From Glycomyces buryatensis (lineage in GTDB: Bacteria > Actinomycetota > Actinomycetes > Mycobacteriales > Micromonosporaceae): a stretch of DNA of 64,000 nt. The translations under genes and the position numbers were made by a program. Each line of letters begins with the position of its first letter. Positions within the stretch are counted from its first letter, which is position 1. Shown here in pieces: positions 58,579-64,000 of the stretch. The notes beneath the pieces were generated by a model. The model saw nothing but the letters and a program-made list of their open reading frames with translations, ran no database searches and was not told the origin of the DNA. The stretch spans positions 1,259 through 65,258 of the forward strand of contig NZ_STGY01000029.1 of the NCBI RefSeq assembly GCF_004912275.1, read 5' to 3'.

Positions 58579-58620
58579 GACCAATGTCCTACTGCGCCAA
58601 TGCAACGCTCTTGGGACTAT

Positions 58621-58650
58621 CCGGTGATTCAGGCTCGCCGGAATCACCGG
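58621..58650 (+). promoter_or_regulatory. Inverted repeat CCGGTGATTC/GAATCACCGG
   Basis: A perfect 10-bp stem with a 10-bp spacer, 41 bp before the ABC exporter start. It may be an operator or an RNA hairpin in the leader. Confidence 0.45.
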
Positions 58651-58691
58651 GCAGACCCCAGTCCGAGCCCGTCAGATGAGAGGACGGCCAG

Positions 58692-60320
58692 GTGCGATTC
58701 GACGACCACGGCATCGCGTTCACCGCGTCTGCGGACTCAACCCCGAACGACCCGTGGAAGTTCATCTTCTGGCTTCTCCGACCGAACGTCGGCAGATTGG
58801 CTGTCGCCGTGATCGCGCTCGCCGTGGCCGCCGCAGTCCACATGACGGTGCCGTGGTTCCTCGCCCGCGTGGTCGACGACGGCATCATCGCAGAGGACCG
58901 CGGGGCGCTGCTGACGTGGGCCTTCGCCATGCTCGCCATCGCCTTGATCAATCCGATCGCCTATGTGATCGGCTACCGGCAGATGTCGCTGGCCGAAGCC
59001 GCCGCCCGCCGCAGCACCGCGGTGCACCTCACGGACCGCCTGAACGGCGAGGGCGGCGGCGCCGCTTCCGGTGAGATCGTGAACCTGGTGACCGGCGACA
59101 GCGAAGGCGCGGCCTCCATACATTCCACTGTCGGACACGGGCTGATGAACCTCGTCGCGTTCGTGCTCGGGACGGTGTTGGTGTGGCGGATCAATCCGTG
59201 GCTGGGTGTCGTGATCGGCGTGGGGGTGGTGGCAACCGTCTTGATCGCCGGCCCGCTGTTGGGCCGACTCCAGCAGCGCTGGAACGACTACCGGGAATCG
59301 CTGGCCGATCTGACCGGACAGGCGGCAGACATGGTCGCCGGTCTGCGCGTACTGCGTGGCATCGGCGGGGAGCCGCGGTTCTTTGAGCGCTACCGAACCC
59401 GATCGGCGGCTCTGCGAGATTCGGCCTACCGCGTCACCGACCACAGCTCGTGGGTGCAGGCCCTGCAGCAGGCCGTCCCCTTGGCCTACATCAGTGCGGT
59501 GACCTGGATCGGCGCCCGACTCGCCCTGTCCGGGGCGATCAGCGTAGGCGAGTTGGGCGCGGCGTTCGGCTACGCCACCGGCCTGGTCATGTACTCCAAT
59601 TCGCTCCTCGGCAACGCCCATGCCATGGTCGGCACGCGTGTCGCCGCCGGTCGCATCTCGACGATGCTGGGCGATGACTCCCGCCAGTTCGAGCCTGTCG
59701 GCTCACGGGCCGCGGCCACCGGGCCACTGCACGATCCGCTCACCGGATTCACCATTCCCGAAGGGGCTCTGACCGTCGTCACCACCGCGCGCAGCGCCAT
59801 CGCGGGGGCACTGATGCGGCGACTGGCCCGGTACGACGACTCGGAGGCGACCTGGGACGGCGTCCCGCTCAACGAGTACGACCTCGCGACCGTACGTGAG
59901 GAGATCCTGCTGCTCGACCACGACGACTACCTATTCCCCGGCACCGTCGGCGGGGTGGTTCACACAGACGCGGACCGGGTCCGACTCGCACTGCGGACGG
60001 CCTGCGCGACCGACATCGGTGATGCTGACCGCCTCGTCGCGGACCGGGGCATGAACCTTTCGGGAGGCCAACGGCAGCGCCTGGTGTTGGCCAGGGCCAT
60101 TGCGGCCGAACCGTCGGTGCTCTTGGCGGTGGACCCGACCGGAGCGGTCGACGCCGCCACCGAGGCACGGATCGCAGAACTGGTCGCGTCGGCCAGGCGC
60201 GGACGCACCACCGCAGTGGTCACCAATTCACCGCTGTGGATCGCTCAGGCCGACCGGGTCATCAACCTGACCGACGAACCGGCCGGATCCCCGGTCGCCG
60301 CGAGAACCGAGTCGTCGTGA
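58692..60320 (+). CDS. ABC exporter half-transporter with degenerate ATPase
   Basis: A 542-residue type IV half-transporter. The transmembrane domain has six helices (residues about 25-310). In the ATPase domain the Walker A position reads VVTTARSAIAGALM (no GxGKS), and the Walker B region reads LLAVDPTGAVD (DE replaced). The signature [14 protein letters not shown] is intact. Its partner overlaps by 4 bp and has the complementary defects, as expected for a heterodimeric exporter. The substrate may be a peptide or siderophore-like compound. Confidence 0.9.
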   Translation: MRFDDHGIAFTASADSTPNDPWKFIFWLLRPNVGRLAVAVIALAVAAAVHMTVPWFLARVVDDGIIAEDRGALLTWAFAMLAIALINPIAYVIGYRQMSLAEAAARRSTAVHLTDRLNGEGGGAASGEIVNLVTGDSEGAASIHSTVGHGLMNLVAFVLGTVLVWRINPWLGVVIGVGVVATVLIAGPLLGRLQQRWNDYRESLADLTGQAADMVAGLRVLRGIGGEPRFFERYRTRSAALRDSAYRVTDHSSWVQALQQAVPLAYISAVTWIGARLALSGAISVGELGAAFGYATGLVMYSNSLLGNAHAMVGTRVAAGRISTMLGDDSRQFEPVGSRAAATGPLHDPLTGFTIPEGALTVVTTARSAIAGALMRRLARYDDSEATWDGVPLNEYDLATVREEILLLDHDDYLFPGTVGGVVHTDADRVRLALRTACATDIGDADRLVADRGMNLSGGQRQRLVLARAIAAEPSVLLAVDPTGAVDAATEARIAELVASARRGRTTAVVTNSPLWIAQADRVINLTDEPAGSPVAARTESS

Positions 60321-62068
60321 GCAGGAGCGAATCCCACCGGTTGCCGACCAGTGAACCCCGCGAGGTGCGCCGAGCGGCCATCGAACTGTTCGGACACGAA
60401 AAAGGCACGGTCGCGCTCGCGTGCCTGCTCTACCTGGCCGCGGCCGGAGCCGGGGCGGCGCTGCCGGTGATGCTGGGCCGTGTCATTGACGGCATCGGCG
60501 ACGGATGGTCCGCGGGCCGGATCGACCTGGTGTGCGCGGTGCTCTTCGGCTGCATCGGCGCCCAGATGATCCTCGTACGCGTCGGCCGGCGAGTCTCGCA
60601 CCGCTTCGGCGACCGATCGGCCGCCCGCGTCCGAGAACGGGCACTGGGGCGGGCGCTCCGCCTGCCGCTCGGCACGATCGAACGCGCCGGCACCGGCGAC
60701 CTGACCACCCGCACCACAGGGGACGTCGCCGCGGTGGCGGGACTGCTCCGATACACCGGCCCTGAGGTCGTGGCCGCAATCATCGAGCTGATCGTCCTCA
60801 TCGTCGCGGCCTTCGTGATCGACCCACTCCTGGCGTTGGGGCTGGCCGCCGTATTGCCGCCGCTCGCACTGGTATCCCGCTGGTACCTGCGGGCCGCACG
60901 TCAGACGTTCCTGGCCGAACGAGCGGCCATGAGCGAACTGGCGGACGCCCTGACCGCGTCGTCCAGCGGTGCGCGCACGGTTGCGGCGCACCACCTCCAG
61001 GCCGAACGCGGGGAGCTGGGACACCGGCTGGCGCGGGCGCACTACCGGACGCTGCGGCGGATCATCAGCCTCCAGAGCCGGTTCCTGCCCTCGCTCGACC
61101 TCGCCTACCTGCTGCCGGTCTTCGCGGTGCTCATCGGCGGCGGGCTATGGGCACTGTCGGGCGGCGTCAAGGTCGGCGCGGTCGTCGCCTCCACTATGCT
61201 GGCCTACCGCCTGGCCGGGCCATTGGACCGGATCATGTACTCGCTGACGGAGTTCCAGTCCGCCGGAGCGGCCCTCGCCCGCGTCGAGGGCATCGGCAAG
61301 GTGCCCTTGGAAGATCGGCCCGGCCGCCCGATCGGCACCGCGATCGAACTCGCCGACGTCCGTTTCGGATACGACGACCACCACGATGTGCTCCACGCTC
61401 TGAGTCTGCGCCCGAGGGTCGGGGAGCACCTCGCCGTCGTCGGACCGTCGGGGGCGGGCAAGTCGACCGTGGCCCGCCTGATCGCCGGAATCGAACCACC
61501 GCGATCCGGGACCGCGACGATCGGCGGGGTCGGCAGTGCCACCATCGAGTTGGAATCGCTACGCCGCAACGTCATCCTGGTGACACAGGAGCACCACGTC
61601 TTCCACGCGAGCCTGCGCGACAACCTCGCTCTCGCAGCTGACCGCGACGACGATGCGCTACGCGAAGCGTTGCACCGAGTCGGAGCGGCATGGGCAACCG
61701 ATCTGCCGGACGGCCTTGACACCGTCGTCGGCGGCGACGCCCACCGGCTCACCCCCGCACAGGCACAGCAGCTTGCGCTGGCTCGAGTGGTGCTGGCCGA
61801 TCCCGAGATCGTGATCCTTGACGAGGCGACCGCCGGGCTCGACGCCGACGCAGTCGGCGAGACCGAGGCGGCCCTGTCAGCGGCATTGAGCGGTCGGACA
61901 GTCATCACGATCGCCCACCAGCTGCAGGTCGCACGCGGCGCCGACCGCATCGCGGTCGTGGACAACGGCCGGGTGGTCGAAACAGGGACGCACACCGGGC
62001 TCGTCCACCGAGGCGGCGTGTACGCAGGACTGTGGGAGGCGTGGAACCGTGGCAGGCAGTCGAATTGA
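60317..62068 (+). CDS. ABC exporter half-transporter, catalytic subunit
   Basis: A 583-residue half-transporter starting at GTG 60317, overlapping its partner. It has six transmembrane helices and an ATPase with intact Walker A GPSGAGKST and Walker B VILDEATAGLD. The signature reads LTPAQAQQL instead of LSGGQ. Together with the partner this leaves one working composite ATP site. A truncated PPTase-like frame overlaps its end. Confidence 0.9.
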   Translation: MSRSESHRLPTSEPREVRRAAIELFGHEKGTVALACLLYLAAAGAGAALPVMLGRVIDGIGDGWSAGRIDLVCAVLFGCIGAQMILVRVGRRVSHRFGDRSAARVRERALGRALRLPLGTIERAGTGDLTTRTTGDVAAVAGLLRYTGPEVVAAIIELIVLIVAAFVIDPLLALGLAAVLPPLALVSRWYLRAARQTFLAERAAMSELADALTASSSGARTVAAHHLQAERGELGHRLARAHYRTLRRIISLQSRFLPSLDLAYLLPVFAVLIGGGLWALSGGVKVGAVVASTMLAYRLAGPLDRIMYSLTEFQSAGAALARVEGIGKVPLEDRPGRPIGTAIELADVRFGYDDHHDVLHALSLRPRVGEHLAVVGPSGAGKSTVARLIAGIEPPRSGTATIGGVGSATIELESLRRNVILVTQEHHVFHASLRDNLALAADRDDDALREALHRVGAAWATDLPDGLDTVVGGDAHRLTPAQAQQLALARVVLADPEIVILDEATAGLDADAVGETEAALSAALSGRTVITIAHQLQVARGADRIAVVDNGRVVETGTHTGLVHRGGVYAGLWEAWNRGRQSN

Positions 62069-62320
62069 GGCTTCGGGAGAATGCCTGGTCTGGATCGCCG
62101 GCACCAACCGGGTCGATCCCCGGTTTCTCACCTGGTGCTCGCCACTCGAGCGCGGGTGCCTCCACTCCTACCGCCACGCGGAGGACCGCGACCGATTCCC
62201 CATCGGCGTCGAAGTGACGAGGCTGGCGGTATCGGCGCTCACCGGCATCGATCCTGAAACAGTCCGCATCGAACGGACCTGCGATCGATGCGGAGCGGCC
62301 CACGACGGGGACGCAATTAC
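62049..62320 (+). pseudogene. Truncated 4'-phosphopantetheinyl transferase-like frame
   Basis: From GTG 62049 the frame reads like the N-terminal subdomain of an Sfp-type PPTase: SPLERGCLHSYRHAEDRDRF, VTRLAVSALTGIDPETV and the Cys motif CDRCGAAHDGD (usually CxxCGxPHG). The catalytic half (Mg-binding Asp/Glu, WxxKE) is missing because the similarity ends near 62320. A complete PPTase would load carrier proteins of peptide or polyketide synthases, fitting an exporter neighbour. Confidence 0.6.
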
Positions 62321-62388
62321 ATCGAGATCTCTCGATTTCCAGCTCCGACAGCCGCGGATTCAGGCCGTCGGCCGGATACGGTTCATGT

Positions 62389-62844
62389 ATGGCCTACAGC
62401 TATTTTTCCCAGGACGACGCTACGGCCGCCCTCCGGTCCACGCTGGCGCACGCGCAGCGACTCCCGGCATTGTCGGCACTACTCGACGGCGACCTGCTGT
62501 GGGACCAATCGGCGCACCAACTCGTGTGCATGGTCGATTCCTGGATCGACGGCTCCAGATACGGGCGTCGAATGCACACTTGCACGGGCCGCCGCGTCAT
62601 CAACGACAGCGACCTCGCGCGCGGGTTCTCCAACGGCGCCAAGACCGCCGAACCCGAACTCGTGGCCGCGGCGGCCGACGAGGTCCTCGACATCATTGTT
62701 GCCTGCATCTCCGCGGTCGACGATTCCAGGGCGTCGGCCGCGGTCACCGCGGCGCTCCATGGCGGCTTGGCGGAGTCCCCGTCTCGAAAGCCGATGTTCA
62801 CGGCGCTGCGGGAACGGCAGCTCGCGCGCACGACCCAGCTCTGA
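62389..62844 (+). CDS. Protein of unknown function (151 residues)
   Basis: The family is not recognised. It begins MAYSYFSQDDATAALRS and is mostly helical. It has two Cys (VCMVDSW, HTCTGRR) and a second half rich in Ala (AAAADEVLDIIVACISAV). No membrane segment or signal peptide is visible. It lies between the PPTase-like remnant and the convergent SWIM gene. Confidence rests on a clean frame; no ribosome binding site is strong. Confidence 0.5.
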   Translation: MAYSYFSQDDATAALRSTLAHAQRLPALSALLDGDLLWDQSAHQLVCMVDSWIDGSRYGRRMHTCTGRRVINDSDLARGFSNGAKTAEPELVAAAADEVLDIIVACISAVDDSRASAAVTAALHGGLAESPSRKPMFTALRERQLARTTQL

Positions 62845-62871
62845 GCGGAGGTGGCTCCCGAGGCGGATCCC

Positions 62872-63534
62872 TCATGTAGCCCCGACGCCGTCGGGGAGGT
62901 CTGCTTCGACCAGGGCCGTCATGGCCGTCCCCGCCGCCACTGCGGCGATGGATTCGAGGGCTTCGAGGTCGACACCGGTGCCGGGCCTGGGCGGGCAGTA
63001 GCAGGGCTCGCCGACTGCGTCGGGGGCGCTGACCGCATCGGGCAACGTCTGGAGGGGGCGGGCGAACGCGTCGGCCGGGTCGATCGCGTCGGTCGCGAGT
63101 TCGGTTCCCCACCGGCTCCGCCCGGCCGTTCGGTCCTCTGGTGACGCGAGTGGTTCGGCGGGGAGCGGCACGCTGTTGCCGCCTGCGGCGCGGAGGGTGC
63201 GCAGCACCGACGGGTCCTCATCGATGATCCGGCCGATGCGGAAGACCACCGCCACCACGTGCTTGCACGGCCGGACCGGGTCCGGACAGTCACAGCCGGC
63301 TTCGATCCGGTCGGGTCCCGGCAAGATGATCTCGACGCGGTAGCGGCTGGTGCCGCTGCCGTCCACGGTCGCCAGGGCGCGGCCGGGCTCGAACTCGGGC
63401 TCGGGAACGCGGCCGGGGGTCGCATAGGCCAGCCCGCGTTCGAGCCTGCCCGAGTCCGCCTTCCGCAGTACAGGTTCGGCGATATTGAGCCAGTTCTGGC
63501 CCCATGGGGTGGTCACGTTGCGGCCGAAGCTCAT
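62872..63534 (-). CDS. SWIM zinc finger protein
   Basis: A 220-residue protein that begins [15 protein letters not shown]. The SWIM motif is [16 protein letters not shown] near residue 80, giving CxCxnCxH. SWIM proteins of this type accompany SNF2-family helicases in actinobacteria and bind DNA or protein. ATG 63534 overlaps the stop of the upstream SNF2 gene (63531), so the two are translationally coupled and probably work together. The C-terminal region is acidic. Confidence 0.9.
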   Translation of the reverse strand: MSFGRNVTTPWGQNWLNIAEPVLRKADSGRLERGLAYATPGRVPEPEFEPGRALATVDGSGTSRYRVEIILPGPDRIEAGCDCPDPVRPCKHVVAVVFRIGRIIDEDPSVLRTLRAAGGNSVPLPAEPLASPEDRTAGRSRWGTELATDAIDPADAFARPLQTLPDAVSAPDAVGEPCYCPPRPGTGVDLEALESIAAVAAGTAMTALVEADLPDGVGAT

Positions 63535-64000
63535 CGGGTCTCCTCCAGTCGGACGAGTTCGTGGAGCTGGGCGTCGCTCAGCTCGGTCAGCGCGGACTCG
63601 CCCGAACCGACCACCGTTTCGGCAAGGGCGCGTTTGGACCCCAAGAGGGCCGCGACGCGCTCTTCGAGGGTGCCTTCGCAGACGAGGCGGTGGACCTGGA
63701 CCGCCTGGGTCTGGCCGATCCGGTAGGCCCGGTCGGTGGCCTGGTCCTCGGCGGCGGGGTTCCACCACCGGTCGAAGTGGACGACATGGGAGGCGCGGGT
63801 GAGGTTCAGCCCCACCCCGGCGGCCTTGAGCGACAAGAGCATCACCGGCATCTCACCCGCCTGGAACCGCTCGACCATCGCCTCCCGGCGCCCCACGGGC
63901 GTGCCGCCGTACAGGAACTCCGCTTCGATGCCCCTGCGGCTCAAGTGTGTCGAGAGGAGGTGCCCCATTTGGGCATACTGGGTGAACACGAGCGTGGCCG
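63531..64000 (-). CDS. SNF2 family helicase, C-terminal part (continues past the window)
   Basis: Only the C-terminal 156 residues are in view. They carry the SNF2 helicase C-terminal motifs: [62 protein letters not shown] and [13 protein letters not shown]. The ORF is open to base 64000, so the N-terminal ATPase domain lies beyond the edge. It remodels DNA-protein complexes or acts in repair. It is coupled by a 4-bp overlap to the SWIM gene. Confidence 0.93.
   Translation of the reverse strand, partial: ATLVFTQYAQMGHLLSTHLSRRGIEAEFLYGGTPVGRREAMVERFQAGEMPVMLLSLKAAGVGLNLTRASHVVHFDRWWNPAAEDQATDRAYRIGQTQAVQVHRLVCEGTLEERVAALLGSKRALAETVVGSGESALTELSDAQLHELVRLEETR

Noticed and set aside
62049-62879. 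A 276-residue protein from 62049
   Set aside because: Only the first 90 residues look like a PPTase; the rest is the next gene and flanking sequence read in another frame.

Overview
The window comes from a high-GC actinomycete. The evidence is an XRE regulator with a DUF397 protein, a WhiB-family regulator, UvrD2 with a tetracysteine motif, a mycoredoxin, a PASTA serine/threonine kinase, GTTCACC-type PHO boxes and frequent GTG starts. One stretch (about 18.5-32.8 kb) follows the gene order of Mycobacterium tuberculosis Rv3193c-Rv3199c: UPF0182 protein, PDZ/Lon protease, DUF2342 protein, ABC1 kinase, whiB7, uvrD2, mrx1, nudC. This is recalled synteny, not a search. The genus cannot be fixed from the sequence; a Glycomycetales- or Micromonosporales-like organism is a guess.

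Layout. 0.3-1.9 kb: obg and tRNA-Lys. 2.1-5.8 kb: a two-component system divergent from an ABC-2 exporter. 5.8-7.4 kb: a PP2C-like phosphatase and an anchored extracytoplasmic protein. 7.5-12.4 kb: phosphate uptake (phoU, pstSCA, and a convergent pstB with its own PHO box). 12.6-18.5 kb: small membrane proteins, a CDF metal exporter, a convergent XRE/DUF397 pair and the PASTA kinase. 18.5-35.4 kb: the conserved block around whiB7/uvrD2, then an EamA transporter, nudC and two M16 peptidases. 35.4-38.1 kb: metNIQ behind a leaderless cysteine-rich leader peptide, then tRNA-Trp.

From about 38 kb the window becomes accessory in character. At 39.3-43.5 kb a tightly coupled four-gene operon encodes a TIR protein, a large degenerate P-loop/HEAT protein, an SPFH-like protein and a small membrane protein. 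A divergent XRE-like regulator faces it (43.7-44.6 kb). This is the best candidate here for an undescribed conflict or immune system. At 44.6-51.5 kb there are remnants of IS110, IS701-like, IS5 and ISAs1 elements interleaved with an MmyB-type regulator, an aldo/keto reductase and a double NTF2-like secreted protein. At 51.6-55.1 kb three NAD(P)-dependent oxidoreductases lie next to a LysR regulator. At 55.4-58.6 kb there are an aminoglycoside-adenylyltransferase-like gene, a secreted protein and a second IS701-like element. Both IS701-like elements carry a non-transposase gene on the minus strand between the transposase remnant and the right terminal repeat.

The last part (58.6-64 kb) holds a heterodimeric ABC exporter with complementary degenerate ATPase sites, a truncated phosphopantetheinyl-transferase-like frame, and a SWIM-domain protein coupled to a SNF2 helicase that runs off the window.

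The main regulatory observations are: a 100-codon leader ORF plus intrinsic terminator and a possible alternative pairing in front of whiB7; a promoter with a leaderless Cys-rich uORF in front of metN; PHO boxes at pstS and pstB; a tRNA-Trp promoter nested in the metQ terminator hairpin; and a possible small RNA at 30.7 kb.
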